From Hypericum androsaemum (taxonomy: Eukaryota; Streptophyta; Magnoliopsida; Malpighiales; Hypericaceae), in assembly GCA_963995505.1 (NCBI GenBank), contig OZ023188.1, positions 3,348,001 to 3,412,000 of the forward strand: DNA of 64,000 nucleotides, written 5' to 3'. The notes beneath the pieces are model-generated. The model was not told where the DNA came from. It did no database searches and saw nothing but the letters and a program-made list of their open reading frames with translations. The first letter of the stretch is position 1. Each line of letters starts with the position of its first letter. This document shows, piece by piece, positions 20,928 through 34,149 of this stretch. The translations under genes and the position numbers were made by a program.

Positions 20928-22700
20928 ATGGAAGCGGGGAGGGTAAAGGGAGAGGCGATGGAGAAAATAACCGACAGGCTTTCGTTAAAGGAAGGCCTCT
21001 ACTTCCCTCGTTCCCTCCAACCAAACGCCGCCGTTCCGTCCCAGCGCAAGACCATCCTCCTCGACCTCCTCTCCCGCGACGCCGCCGTTTTCCTCGGTAT
21101 CTTCCTCCTCCCCCAATCCCCTTTTTAAATATTATTGGACCCTAATTAATTTCAATTTTGGTTTCTAATTAGAGCGGTACGGCGGCGAGTTGACGTCGGA
21201 GGAGATAGGGGAGTTCGACGCGATGGAGAAGGACTACGAGGTGAGCTGGCACCTGAGGGAGCTGAGGAGCAAGATGAGCCCGAGCTCGGATGAGGTGAGG
21301 CGGAGGTCGGTTAGGGTTAAGAACCGGAGGCAGGCGTACCTGGAGCGGTTGGTGAGTGGCGGGAGCTACTTCTCCGAGGAGGCGATGCGGGAGAGGGAGC
21401 CCTACCTGCACCACGAGCTGCTTGGCAGGTTTCAGGACCAAAGCGCCCGTGGGATGGCCCGCCCTGGGGAGAGGTGGTCTGAGACATTGATGCGGAGGTG
21501 TGAGGAGGCTGAGCTGATGGAGAAGATTCGGGTGGAGCAGCGGAAGATGGGGGTTGCCGAGCAGGACTTGGTTGGATTTGAGAGGGGCGGGGCGGAGGAG
21601 CAAGAGGAAGAAGAGGAGGAGGAAGAAGAAGAAGAAGAAGATGAGGAAGGCGAAAGTCAGGCGCATGATGGTGCCCCATCTGTTGAGGTACTTCTTTCTT
21701 GTCTTGGATTAGACTATACTCTTTCGCGCAAAGTGTGTTTGTGAATAAGGTTTAGGTACGAAATAGAGATACGTGAAGGGAAAATCTATTGTGAGCTAGG
21801 TGATGAAATGTTTGACGTTAATGTGGGAAGTGGAGGGGGTAAGATTTAGGTGGTGAGGTTGAACGTCATAACATGGATATTATCTTCTCCTCTCTGCCCG
21901 GCTTGCATTGTTCTCTGGTTGTCTTCACAAATTCAGCACGTTGGAAGTGTGTATTCCCCTTCATTCCTCTTTATGAAATATTGACAGTACCCAAATTTTG
22001 TAAGTGGTTCTGATAAATATAGCTTCAACTCGTTGTCTTAGGCCTTTTTTTGGGTTGATCCATTGGTTACTTGGGTTTTGTAATTTTATATGCCTCCTTT
22101 GTCTTCAATGCATGCTTTTTGAGCTATTCACCTGAGCAGAAACCTCCTCTCGCTGGTTCGCTCATTGATTCTTCCAAGTTCATGCTAATGTCATACCAAT
22201 TACGTTGAGTTGTCGAAGGGACTGCCTAATGTTTGAAAGTTGCCAGCCTCTATTGTAAAAAACTTGCTTTATATTGATCCTACTATGTAGTTCGATAACC
22301 TTCCCATGCCATTTATATGATCATGCGGATCTATACTGCATCCTCTCATCCCTATATATTCTGCAGTACTTTACTGAACATATTAAATTGTGTTGGCACT
22401 TGAAATTGTTTCAACTTGTGAGATTTTTTTTCCTTCTACAACTTTCAGATTTCTGATGGGAATGGCCGCACTCAACCCGGTCAACCTGAACGAGCCAATG
22501 GAGAAACCTGTTCAGATGAAGATATGGCAGATAGGATGGACCAGTTTACATATGTTATGCACCAAAAGTTCCTTGCTGGAGAAGATCACCAACATCTGGA
22601 TTACTCCAAAATAGACAATGACGAGACCTTGGATGATCACTGGCATCGCGAAGCCAACCTAGACGCGGAGGACAAGTATTTTGCTCAAGTTGAAGACTGA
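20928..22700 (+). CDS. CCDC97-like protein (DUF2052)
   Basis: Three exons, 20928-21096, 21173-21687 and 22449-22700, join in frame at GT-AG introns and encode 311 aa. The N-terminus has MEKITDRLSLKEGLYFPRSL. The central part has VRVKNRRQAYLERLVSGGSY then FSEEAMREREPYLHHELLG, the signature of the CCDC97 C-terminal domain (RxxYLxxLxxxGxYFSxxxMxxRxPxLY). A glutamate run (about 17 acidic residues) follows, and the C-terminus ends in acidic YFAQVED. In animals CCDC97 associates with the SF3B complex of U2 snRNP; a similar role here is inference. The start at 20928 is the first ATG, with a second in-frame ATG 30 bp later. Confidence 0.88.
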
Positions 22701-23961
22701 TGAATCCGTAGCGTGCTTCTCTTTACTAGGATCCACTCTTGTAAAGTATCCATAGAAGACATTAACGGCTTTTCTGAATGCTGATGCCTTTTCTTTAATA
22801 CAAGGCTACTTTCTGATGATTGATGAACAAAGAAACCGGCTCGGCCACAACTTGACCGATACTGGGAGGACAATTGGTAAGCATTTAGACTAATTGGTTA
22901 TGATTGTTCTAACTTAATTAGAAATCTCAAATTTGGATTCTATAGACGGAATTTGGATTCTACCGTAGCGTACATAAGACCTTGTTACAGTGGAGATTCC
23001 GATTTGGTTGTGTCCAAAATCCAACGGGATTCCCACTTGAAACAAGAATATGTTCTGTCTAATTCAAACTGGAATGCCCTGTGACGGGGTGAACAAATTC
23101 CATATACGTGTAGCTAATTAGCCATTGTACTGTCACTGGAGCTCCTAATGTACTGTGAAATACTTCATGTCAAATTTCTCTACTAGTAGAGATTCTCGCT
23201 GCTCCCAAAACAAAGAGATTCTCGCTGCAACTAATCTGTAGGTAAAAATGTCTGGCCAACAATGATTTTAAAAATGGACCGGACCCGGATTTTCTTTGTT
23301 TCATGGTTTGATTGGTTAGATGAGATCCGGATTTTTTTTTCTAGTCTGATTGGTTGGACTGTCAATCGGACAGGAGATTTTAAAAAATATATTTCATTAT
23401 GGATTATATTCAGTATTAAAATATCAAATAATTTATAAATATTATGTGATTGTATTGTAAATTTTATCATTTACAAGTATTAGAATGGTAATTTAATCAC
23501 TTTAATCTAACAATACTCAACACATAATTTGGTTCAAAAAATAAAATTTTGCCAATTTAATTTTGACCGTGTCCAAACGATTGAACAGCCAGTCAAACGG
23601 GCTTCTAGATTTTTGTATACAAACAATTTGGTATCAATACTTGATCGCAATCCAATTAGTCTAGCCGCATTTTTTAAAACAAAACTTATGAATAACTACG
23701 GTTGGATTTTTTTTAATGGCACTCTCATGTCCGTTCTATTTATAAATTTTGAACTTCAGACTTGAGAATCCGAAATCGTTTATTTGCTATGTTGGTCCCT
23801 ATATTTATTGTTTCTGTTAATTGAATAAGCGTCAGTTGGAGACAACCTAGATTCATTGTGAGACATTATCATTAGTTGTAACCTGTGTGCACCAGCAACG
23901 TTGGCCTCGGTTTTGTATTCCATGTCTTGCCCCATACTGTCGGTTTCACCCTTTGGCCTTT
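22701..23961. other. CCDC97-like 3' UTR and AT-rich intergenic DNA
   Basis: Probable 3' UTR to about 22880. Near 23270-23610 there are GGACCGGACCCGGATTTT-type and AACGATTGAACAGCCAG-type words common in degenerate plant MITEs, but I could not define ends. No gene is seen. Confidence 0.4.
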
Positions 23962-23969
23962 GTCATTGC

Positions 23970-24175
23970 CAGGGGCGGAGGGACAATGTACATTTTGCTC
24001 CCACTTAATTTTTTTTTGATAATTAGGTATATTTTTTAATGTATGTCTCCACTAAAATTAAAAATTGACCCTACTAATCGTAGATGACAATTATAAATAT
24101 TGTAATTACATACGTTAAACTTTTTGAAAAAAATTATATTGCCTCCACTCCCCAAATTTTCTGATTCCGCCCTTG
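23970..24175. mobile_element. hAT MITE, 206 bp
   Basis: Begins CAGGGGCGGA and ends TCCGCCCTTG, an imperfect 10-bp inverted repeat of the classic CAGGGGCGGA hAT type. It is flanked by a perfect 8-bp duplication GTCATTGC (23962-23969 and 24176-24183). No coding sequence. 24184-24759 to its right holds nothing recognised. Confidence 0.85.
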
Positions 24176-24800
24176 GTCATTGCCATCTTGTATTAAATTA
24201 TGGTATTCGGAGTTTCATACCAGAAACCATACTCTTCTTCTCCAATCTTGCTCTACAGACAACTACGATTTAGAAAATACTCCTTTTTAAAACTAGTTCA
24301 ACTGACGTTTGCCATTCAATAACGTCATGTTTATGATTTAAAAAAAGACCGTAAAAATGGCTTAAATTGGTGAATATCCTTGACATAAATGTCAGGCTAA
24401 GTAACTAGATTTTTCAGTGTTTTTAGTCCAACGGGTCCGATCAGTTGAACAATAAATCGATTAAATAATTCTAAAAATAATTTGTCTGATGGTAAACAAG
24501 GCTGATCACAACTCTAGCCATTCTCCAAGTTTTGGTATAAAAATAAACCGTTCTCCGCCGGGTCGAAACGGAGCTTCCGAATATTGCATCTTGCAGTGGT
24601 CCATTTTGATTTTTGATAGATTTGCACCGTATGAGAGCTACTTTTTTCCTCTCAACACATTTCCCTCTTCTTCAGACTTCTCCTATAATAGACAGACAAT
24701 GGATGATGGGCCAAAGCCCAGAGGACAAAAGAATATCTTCGCAGCAAAACCACAAATACAATGATCGCGGTCCACGAAAGTAAAAAAAAGAGACTATGAA

Positions 24801-24953
24801 CCCCGAATTCTCTCCCCAGCGGCCCCCCCCCCCCCCAACACCAACCGGAGCCACTAGATCTCCCCCAGAAGCCAACCCGAATTCTCTCCCCAGCGGCCCC
24901 CCCCCCCCCCCCAACACCAACCGGAGCCACTAGATCTCCCCCAGAAGCCAACC
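24801..24953 (+). repeat. Two tandem copies of a ~74-bp 5' UTR unit in the LINE
   Basis: CCCGAATTCTCTCCCCAGCG, a C-run, AACACCAACCGGAGCCACTA and GATCTCCCCCAGAAGCCAAC occur twice with a 74-bp offset. The C-runs are 14 and 16 bases long. Tandem 5' units often act as promoter monomers in L1 elements; that role here is inference. Confidence 0.85.
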
Positions 24954-24964
24954 GCCACCAACCA

Positions 24965-26712
24965 ACCCTCCCCCCAAGCCGTCATCAACAACCCAACCCT
25001 CCCTCAAACTACCGCCAGTTCAGACCATCTCTCCCAATGGCACTCAACCCAGTTCCCCTCCCTCAATCCAAACCAGGAAAACCTAACAACCAACCCGTCT
25101 CCCTCACTTGCTAACCCCCAACCAACCCCAGCTCAAACCCACCAGCCTCCACAATCGGAGGAACAGCCACAGAAGACATCGTACAGTGACTCAGTGCAGG
25201 GCAAATTTACCGCCCCCCCCCCCCCCCCCCCCAATGCCCCAAGAGCCCAAGAAAAACTGGATCGACTCGGGAGAAGTTACTCTCGATAAGGTCACAGACC
25301 CAGCCTATCCACAACTCACCATCTCTTCCCAGATACAGAACCGGCTGGAGGCAAAGTGGAAGAAGACTGCCATAGTCAAGGTCCTCGGGAAGGTTGTTGG
25401 ATACAGAGCTCTTCTCAACAGGATCTACCAATTGTGGAACCCAAAAGCTGCAATAAGGTTGGTAGATCTCCAGTTTGGATACTTCTTAGTTTGCTTCTCG
25501 GATGACTATGATTTCTAAGTTGCATTGACGGGAGGACCGTGGATGTACCTGGACCACTATATCACGGTCCGTCCATGGGAGGCAGATTTTATTCCATCGG
25601 AGGAAGAAGCAACAGCGACCTGCGTGTGGATTAGGCTACCTAACCTTCCCATCCAATACTACGACTCCAACTTGCTCGACTGTGTTGCTGCTGCAGTGGG
25701 AAAGCCGATAAAGGCGGATATGAATATGGTGGGGAGGGTTCGAGGCCAATTTGCTCGCATCTGCATTGAGATCGACCTAAGCCAGCCACTGATCGGTGCT
25801 ATCGGCATCAACGGAAAGGCTCAGAAGGTGGAATATGAAGGATTGCACATAATATGCTACGGATGTGGTAGGTATGGCCACCTCCATACCGCATGCAACC
25901 ATGGCCACCGTAAGAACCAAGCTGAAGAAGGGAGGCTACCGGATGGAGGCACCGAAGGAGGAGATGAAGCCGGACCTGGGGAACAGTCGGTGGAAAACCC
26001 TAGAACTGGTGATCTCTAGCAAAAAAATGACAACCTTGGTCCTTGGATGGTAGTGGCCAGGAAAGGAAAGACAGCTCGCCCAACGTTCCCTAGGACTGAC
26101 CAAGTTTCCCAAAACAGGTATGAAGCTCTCCTCTCTCCAGAAAGTGATGGAATAGGGAAGGAAAGCGACAAGGCATCTGTGTCTACCCAGGTCAGAGTTT
26201 TTGGCAGTCAAAGCAACCCAAAGCCCCGCAACGGACCCACCAGAACCCATAAAACCCCAAAAGCCTACCCCACTAAAAAACCATCGGTACAAACACAGAA
26301 CCTCAGCCCAAACACTGCCCAAAAGAGAGCCCGACAAGAAGAATCCATCCTCACCTTTAAGCTCAACGAAGCGGTAGCCCGACACAAGCCCAATAAAAAA
26401 AACTCAAGCCCCAACCTACCACAAAAATCTACCTTATCCCAAACCAACATGACTCCCCTAAGCACTCCCCACCAAACAAATACCAAAGAGCCCCTCTACC
26501 CTACTCCATCATCCAGGTCCCATATCCATCAGACAAAATTCGCCCCCTCATCAGAGCCTAGCAGCTCTTCGGGTGGGGAACATTTGTCGAACCCTTCACC
26601 CAAATCACATGGAGGATCTTCCATGGAAATGGACGAGGAAGGCACCCCAGACCAAGCCATGGCTGGACTACACGGGAAAACACCCCAGACAAATAGGAAG
26701 ACTGTCCCTTAG
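24965..26712 (+). pseudogene. LINE ORF1 (nucleic-acid binding), broken
   Basis: Before the C-run at 25211-25232 one frame reads EEQPQKTSYSDSVQGKF; after it the protein continues in another frame (PKKNWIDSGEVTLDKV), so the run has shifted the frame. The DUF4283-like part follows (LTGGPWMYLDHYITVRPW), then a knuckle near 25858-25900 (CYGCGRYGHLHTAC) and GPWMVVARKGK. In-frame stops lie at 25516-25518 (TAA) and 26017-26019 (TAG); the frame finally ends at 26710-26712. ORF1 proteins bind the LINE RNA. I cannot fix the original start codon. Confidence 0.8.
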
Positions 26713-26774
26713 GGGAGCGAGGCAAGTCTAAGAAGTACTAGCTCCCCCCTCTCTCTCTCCCAATAAAGCCTTTA

Positions 26775-29700
26775 ATAGATTTTAATTCTCTGGTGTGGAA
26801 CTGCTGTGGAGCTCGCAAACCTGGGTTTCTCCGAGCCTTCAAATACTTAACTCGTGTTCAAGGGGTGAGCCTGGCAGCAATCCTTGAAACTCAAATAAGT
26901 GGCCAATCGGCTGACAAAGTATGTAGGAAGACGGGCCTCAATTTCTTTCGAGTTGAGGCGATAGGTCGTTGAGGCAGAATCTGGCTTTTGTGGAATACCT
27001 CGATGACAATAAAGGTCCTTGCATCCAAGGACCACTTTCTCCACTTTAAAGCAGCATATCATGATCAAAGTCCCTTCCTAATGACTGTTGTTTACGCCTT
27101 ACCCCCTGTGAGTGGGCTAGAAGAGTATTGGAATGAGATTGCGGGCCTAGCTCCTAAGGACGTGATGCCATGGATAGTCATAGGAGATTTTAACGCAATA
27201 ACCTCACTCGAGGAAAGAGCTGGAGGTTCGGGGAAGATCCAAACACAGGACCACAGATTCAGGAAATGGATTCACACTAATAGCCTGATTGACATGGGGT
27301 TCATTAGGTCTCCATATACCTGGTCAAGAAGTACGGGATCGGAAGGGCGAGTATCAAAGAGACTGGACAGAGCCCTTGTCAATGACAATTGGAGAATCAG
27401 ATGGCCTGAGGGCACGGTGAGACATCTTGCTCAGTACCAATCCAACCACAACCCTCTGCTCATCAGCTTTTTTGAATTGGATAATGGTCGAAAGCATAGA
27501 AGACCATTTCGCTTTCAGGCCGCTTGGCTCTCGCACCCAAGTTACGATAAAGTAGTGAGAGTTAAGTGGAACCCGAACAAGGAGATAGAGGAAGCAATAG
27601 AGGAGCTAAAAAATGAGCTTAAGATGTGGAATGTGAAAGTTTTTGGGAACATTGAGATGCGAAAGAGGAGACTGTATGCTAGACTATGCGAACTTCAGAG
27701 AGCAATGGATAATCGCCCAAATAAAGGGCTGGCAACCTTTGATGTAAAACTACGGGAAGAGCTAGAAAGAGTTCTCCAACAGGAGGAGACTCTCTGGCTC
27801 CAAAAATCAAGGGAGAAGTGGATCTTCAACGGAGATCGTAACACCAGATTTTTCCATACTACAACAATTATTAGGAGGCAAAGCAACAAAGTGAGGAAAC
27901 TAAAAGATGAGGCGGGAAATTGGGTCACGGATAATACTAAGCTAGAATCAATTGCAGTAAATTACTACAAGTCACTGTATAACCTAGAGCAGGGCAGGTT
28001 AGAGTCGGGGTTGCCCGAAGGCTTATTTGCCCCCTGGACTCCAGAAGAAGTTGCTTGCCTAACTAGACAAGTAAGTGTCAAGGAGATCTATGAAGCACTA
28101 TTCAGTAAGGCACTTTTAAAGGCCCCAAGGAGCGACGGGTTCCCGGCAATTTTCTTCCAAAAAAGCTGGGTGACAATCAAGGAGAGTCTTGTTCGATTTG
28201 TTAGGTGGGTGTTTGAGCTGGGGTCCTTACCACCCAAGATCAATGATACCCTGTTAGTACTCATACCCAAGATACCCTCACCTAAATCCATTACCCAATT
28301 CCGACCTATTAGCCTATGCAACGTAACCTACAAAATCCTCACCAAAATCATAGTCTCACGACTCAAATCTAAACTTCCCACTCTTATATCTAAAGCTCAG
28401 GGAAGCTTCGTCCCTGGGCGCCAAATTACTGACAATGTTATTATTTTTCAGGAAGTTCTACACTCAATGAGGAGTAAGAGGGGCAATCGAGGATGGATGG
28501 CGATCAAAATAGACCTGGAAAAAGCTTACGATAGGCTGAGTTGGCAATTCATCGAAGACACCCTGCGAGATATGGAGCTATCCAAGTACCTAACCAACAT
28601 TATCATACAATGTGTTACAGGCGCGTCAATGAAGGTGCTTTGGAATGGCGAGGAGTCAGAGAGCTTCTTACCATCACGAGGGCTAAGACAAGGAGACCTG
28701 CCTTCTCCCTACTTGTTTGTCATGTGTATGGAGAGACTGGCCCAGTGGATTGCCCTTGCAGCAAGGAGAAAAGAATGGAAGCCAATCAAGATCACGAGAC
28801 GAGGACCGGAGATCACACACCTATTTTTTGTGGATGATGTAATATTGTTCGCGGAGGCATCAACCCCGCAGGCCCTCCTCATAAAAAAGGGGCTCGAAAG
28901 CTTCTGCCAAGCATCTAGACAGAAAATTAGTGAGGCAAAGTCGAGAATTTACTTCTCGAAGAATGTTCGTCAGGAAGCAAAGGACATAATGAGTGAAATT
29001 CTGGGCATAGAAGTTACTAATGATCTGGGGAAGTATCTTGGTATTCCTGCCCTACATGCTAGGGTTACCAAGGACACATTCCATTACCTTGTGGACAAGG
29101 TCCAAACAAAACTTGCAGGATGGAAAGCCAAACAATTATCCATGGCGGGACGGGTCACTTTAGCAAAATCAGTCCTGTCCACACTTCCCTTTTATGCTAT
29201 GCAGGTTGTACACCTTCCGAAAGGTATGTGCGAGAAGCTGGATAAAGTCACCAGAGGATTCATATGGGGCGACTCGGAAGACACGAGAAAGGTCCACTTA
29301 ATGAAATGGGCTGAAGTTTGTAAGCCCAAAGATCTAGGTGGACTAGTGATACGCAGCGCCCAAATGGCCAATGAGGCATTCCTTCAAAAGCTTGGCTGGA
29401 GGTTGTTAACACATCTGGGAGAGATCTGGGCCCAAGTTCTCAACCACAAATACAAGAGGCATGTCCAAGTGAACGGCGGGATTTATCCGTATGACAAACA
29501 GTCAGCCATCTGGGCAGGACTTACGAAAGTCGCAGAGCCATTGCTGAAAGGATTGAAATGGAATGTAGGAAATGGAGAACATGTTGAGTTCTGGAGGGAT
29601 GACTGGATCGATGGTGAGGGAGCGCTAATCTCGAAAGGACTGGCTATTCCAGAAGAGCATTTAGGAAGGAAAGTGTGCAATTATTGGAACCCAGATCAGG

Positions 29701-30905
29701 GGTGGAAGTGGCCAATTCTAGAGGAAGTCCTGCCCGAATCATGGAGAGAGAAATGGAAAGCAGTGTTTATTGACGCACAGGGCAGCACGATGGACACCCT
29801 CAGCTGGAAACATTCAAATAACGGTTGTTTTTCTACAGGGTCAGCCTACAGGGCGGAAGTCGAACGCACATCCAATCAAGAAGGTAGCTCAAAAGTGTGG
29901 GAAAAGCTGTGGAGGCTCCATATTCCGGAAAGAATCAGACTATTCCTATGGAGCTGCCTACAAGGAAAGATCATGACGAATGAGGAGAGGTGCAGAAGGA
30001 AATTTGCACAGAATCCTTATTGCCCAGCATGTAGAGACAAGCCAGAGTCAATTATCCACCTTTTGAGAGATTGTCCCAGCTCAAAGAAGATATGGTGGAA
30101 GCTAGTCCCCATTGAAGCCAGAAGGTACTTTTTCTCCCTTAGCCAACAGCAGTGGATGGAATTGAACCTCCAATTCCAGTCTACTGCGTTAACGGCTACA
30201 CCATGGAACATAGTCTTTGCTTCCACATGCTGGTGGTTATGGAGATGGAGAAACGACAAGGTGTTCGATCGCGACAATGCCCAGGAAGACCAGCTGTCAT
30301 TCATACTGTTGAAAGCCAAAGAATTCCAAACAGCATGGAACAACAACATGGACAGAGGGGGGCCTCCAGGAAAGGTCACACCAAGCCTCGTACAGTGGTC
30401 TCCACCAAGAGAAGGATGGTTGAAACTCAATACTGATGGGTGCTCCAAGGGTAACCCGGGCCCGTCAGGCAGTGTAGGAGTAATTAGAGACCACAGTGGT
30501 CAATGGCGGTCCGGGTTTGTGCAAAAGACAGGTACATGCTCGGCGATAACTACAGAAATATGGGCCATATGGAGAGGCCTGAAACTCGCACTGATACTGA
30601 AGGCTCCCCAGCTTGTTCTGGAAACAGATTCCCTGCAAGCAGCCAAGTATATTACCGAGGGAACTGACAAGAGCAACACTCTTCATGCCCTCGTGAGTAA
30701 CTGTCAACACCTAATCCATCTTCACGGAAGGGTTGAGGTGACACACTGTACGCGTGAGTGTAATAGGGTAGCAAATTGGCTGTCTAATTTTGCACTTACA
30801 AAACCGGAGGACCTTCATGTCTTAGATAGCCCTCCGGCGAATTGTATCCCTATCCTACGGGAAGACCTATCTGACTTTATGTGCTGCTCTACTTTGATTA
30901 ATTAA
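26775..30905 (+). pseudogene. LINE ORF2: endonuclease, reverse transcriptase, RNase H
   Basis: Begins near SLVWNCCGARKPGFLRAFKY with no clear ATG, and is broken by TGA at 26970-26972 where related proteins have Gly before GIWLLW. From 26973 it is open for 1310 codons. The APE-type endonuclease shows VIGDFNAI and SNHNPLL. Reverse transcriptase shows LIPKIPSPKSITQFRPISLC, KIDLEKAYDRLSW, GLRQGDLPSPYLF and FFVDDVILFAEAS. zf-RVT shows CPAC, IIHLLRDCP and KIWW. RNase H shows LNTDGCSKGNPGPSG and LETDS. Two motif changes stand out: GDLPSP instead of the usual GDPLSP, and FVDD instead of FADD. The C-terminal RNase H places it with plant L1 elements that carry this domain. Confidence 0.88.
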
Positions 30906-30963
30906 TGAATGGGCGCCTGCGCCCTCCATATTCACCCAAAAAAAAATGATCGCGGTCCACGAA

Positions 30964-31324
30964 TATTTCAAAATGTTCAGTTTTCTCTACCCAATCTCTC
31001 TCTCTCTATATATATATATATAATCTAAGAATAAATGAAACTTCTCAAAAAAAAAACTGAAAGAAAACTAAAATGTATTTCGCTAAATTGTTAATACCAA
31101 CCTGGTATCAATATTCACATAATCGAATAATTCAAATTTAAATTTAATAAAAAATTGAAGTGTGAAAAATATTTTTTAACAAAAAATTAATACCGATGTA
31201 TTTTTTTTAACTTGAATGGCGGAATTGCTATATCGAAGAAGCATAAAATGTTCGAGTTGATGCGGAAACTCAAGTATCGATTCTGTTATTATTTTACTTT
31301 TAACACTTGCAAGTCCGAGTTGTT
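30964..31324. other. AT-rich spacer between LINE and nested element
   Basis: Contains a CT/TA microsatellite (about 30997-31022). No gene is seen. Confidence 0.5.
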
Positions 31325-31395
31325 ATAAATGGAGGGTTTGGAATTGGTTCCGGGTCCATTCTAAACTGTTTAGACTGAAGGATACGTAGGGTTTT

Positions 31396-34089
31396 TGTCA
31401 CGACCCAAATTCGTGGTCGGTGACCGGCGCTAGATCATGTCAAACTTAATATAATAAACCACAACCTAGCAAGCCTCAAATCATAATACATCATTCTCAT
31501 TACCAGGATTATCAAAACATTTTTTTTTCACAACATTGCTTCTTCAAACAAACATATTTACCGTGTCCAAAACCTGATAGGCATTGGAGTACATATCTCC
31601 AACGTCATTTCATCAAACTCATCCTTTTCAAACATAAACATAAAGTACACATATATTACATATTAACATTAAGCTAAGGTCATATGTCAAAAGACCAACA
31701 AATATGGACAATGGAGCGAACTAGATTACAAAGACAAAGACCATCCGGAGACCTTTAAACGTAGCCCGAGAAAGAAAGACAACGGGCTGAACTCGGATGA
31801 AAAAGCTTCTCCAGATGCAAACCACGGCTCAAATCTCTTCACCTGTGGATTGAAGTAAGGGATAAGTGCTTTGAAACACTTAGTAAGCAAATATTATAAG
31901 TAACATGTATTTAACCAACCAGTCGTTCCCATCAAACCCAACCAAATACTAACACAACTAAGACAACAAAAGACCACTTCACAGATAAGGTCATCAAAGA
32001 ATTCACGTATCACACGTAATCAAAATTTCAGATAGACTTTCACAGAACATATAACACAGTTCGGATGAACTTCAGATAGGTCTAGATAGTGTCACTCCCA
32101 CTCCGACACGAGGATACCATATCTTAAAGGCGCCATCAGAAACCAACCCCGCCGGCCAAATATCATATCGTATACATATCCAATGTATCCTCAGTATATG
32201 TGCACATATGCCAACATCCCCGGTTGGTCACGGGTAGACCTCATCATCTGCCATCACACAAATCACATACCAAACTTTTCAAAATTCACATACATACACC
32301 GACAATCCAAAAGCAACCTCAAATATCAAATAGACCAAAACCAAACCCAATATCACATTTCATATCATTCAAAAGTGCGCCAAATAAAGCACATCACCGA
32401 CGTCTAGTTAACTAAACACATGTTACGAAGAATATCCACTTACAAGACAATGGTTGCTCAAACCACTCAAAGAGAAGCTCCTTGCTTCATTTTACAACTC
32501 GTGGCACTTGGATTCAAAACGTCGGTTAACTAGTCAAAAGAATAATTAACCACTATCATTACCACCCTCTTTAGCATGTACAAAGGTCTTAGAAAATGTA
32601 AAACTTCATTTCTTAATTTACAATTTCTATCACCAGAAATACTTGATCATCTAATCCTTATCAATTATACAAAATACATCACCGTAAATTTCTAATACAA
32701 AATAACCCACACTTACCTAATTGCCATCCAAAATAGATTAACTTTATCTGATTATTGGCTACAATTTATCTATCCATCATGTATTTCTATCTTCATCAAT
32801 ATCTCCATTAAACATATTCAATTTCCAATCGAATCTGATTTTAATTCTCAATTTGTTTATACATTTCCTTTCTCTGTAACCTTAAGACTTAATATCATTG
32901 CTTCCTTATTTAATTTATCCTACTTGTTATTGTTAATTCGTTGTTCACTTCTTTTCCTCTTCTCGTTACAGCCTCTAAATATTGTTTATAAAGTGTACTT
33001 GGGCTAAATTATAATTTGTTTGAATATAACTTGTCGGCCCATCATCTTTTTACTGGTTCTTAAAATTTTCCAACTACGTTAAATCCTAGTCCAAATTTAT
33101 TTGAAGCAGAACCTCTAATTTATAATAGTCCACTATGACTTTAAACTAACATATCAATTTTCTATGTTAGACTAACTAACTTACCAATATTTAAATCCTT
33201 GCTCCATTCCATATTACTATTTTTACAAGTTTTCACTATACACGATAGATTTCTAACCAAAGCGTTGTAGTCGACAAATATTCAATCTATTCTTATCTAA
33301 CTCTATTATCTTCACGACTATTGAGTTTCTATCCATACAGATAATTTTAATAAAATGGATCGAAACAATAATTTTAACCGAATAACCAATTTACCTTCTC
33401 ATGTTTCCTATCTCATCTTCCTCTTCTCCGCTTTTACTTTACCCGTCCATCTACATGTTCGGTGGAGAAGAGTGAAATTGCTGTCTTTTATAATATTGTA
33501 GTCTTATTTTATTCTTGTTAGTTGCCACCTTTCATCTCTTCGTTCCATTAACTTTTTTTTTACTATTGCCACGTTTCTACAACATGTTTCCCTCTTTGCC
33601 ACGTTTTAGTTCTCTTTTTACTTATCCATATTTTTTTTTTATCCAACCCTACAAGCTAAAATTCAACTAGCTCTTAATCCGTCTTAGAACTATTTGCAAA
33701 TCTTGTCACTGGACAGCTAAATATACTTTGCTTAATTTATCGAACATAATATAACTAATCATCAGATTGAATAGTAAATTTAAAATTTAGGTTAACTTAA
33801 ATAAAATCACATAACAAATATTTCTAATACTGATAAAATCAGACCTATATCAAAGCACCTTAAATTCTTACTTTGTTCCAGCCAGATTAATTTTAGAAAT
33901 CACAAAATTCAAAGAACAAAATTATAGATCTATGTATTATGAATCCACACAAATTGAAATCACCTAATTTGAAGTCTGGATGAGGAAGCTACGCCTATTT
34001 TATCACACGACGACAGACTATGCCTAAACCCTTCTAAAACCAACCTTATTATGTTGTAGCAAATTTGGTTGAAGGATGAGGGTATCACA
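31396..34089 (-). repeat. 3' LTR of the gypsy element (2694 bp)
   Basis: In element sense it starts TGTGATACCC and ends GGTCGTGACA. It is nearly identical to the other LTR apart from about a dozen substitutions seen by eye and a 189-bp gap at the TTGTTAATT junction near 32935. Confidence 0.92.
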
Positions 34090-34102
34090 TTCTTCCCTCC
34101 TT
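34090..34102 (-). promoter_or_regulatory. Polypurine tract of the gypsy element
   Basis: The - strand reads AAGGAGGGAAGAA directly next to the 3' LTR start, the expected primer for plus-strand DNA synthesis. Confidence 0.8.
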
Positions 34103-34149
34103 ATAAAATTCGGTCCCCGAATTTGTAAAATGGAAGGCTAACTTACTTG

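Larger units (their letters stand above)
24779..30945 (+). mobile_element. Nearly full-length L1-type LINE
   Basis: The element runs from a C-rich 5' region through ORF1 and ORF2 to a short A-tail. It is flanked by an 18-bp direct repeat ATGATCGCGGTCCACGAA (24761-24778 and 30946-30963). ORF1 has a DUF4283-like part and CCHC knuckle; ORF2 has endonuclease, reverse transcriptase, zf-RVT and RNase H regions in order. Several in-frame stops make it non-autonomous now. The intact duplication suggests a moderately recent insertion. Confidence 0.92.

Noticed and set aside
24652..24951. Gly-rich open frames on the - strand
   Set aside because: Shadows of the C-runs in the LINE 5' region.
32183..32415. 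Small open frames identical to ones at 39708-39940
   Set aside because: They lie inside the two LTRs of the gypsy element and match because the LTRs are duplicates.
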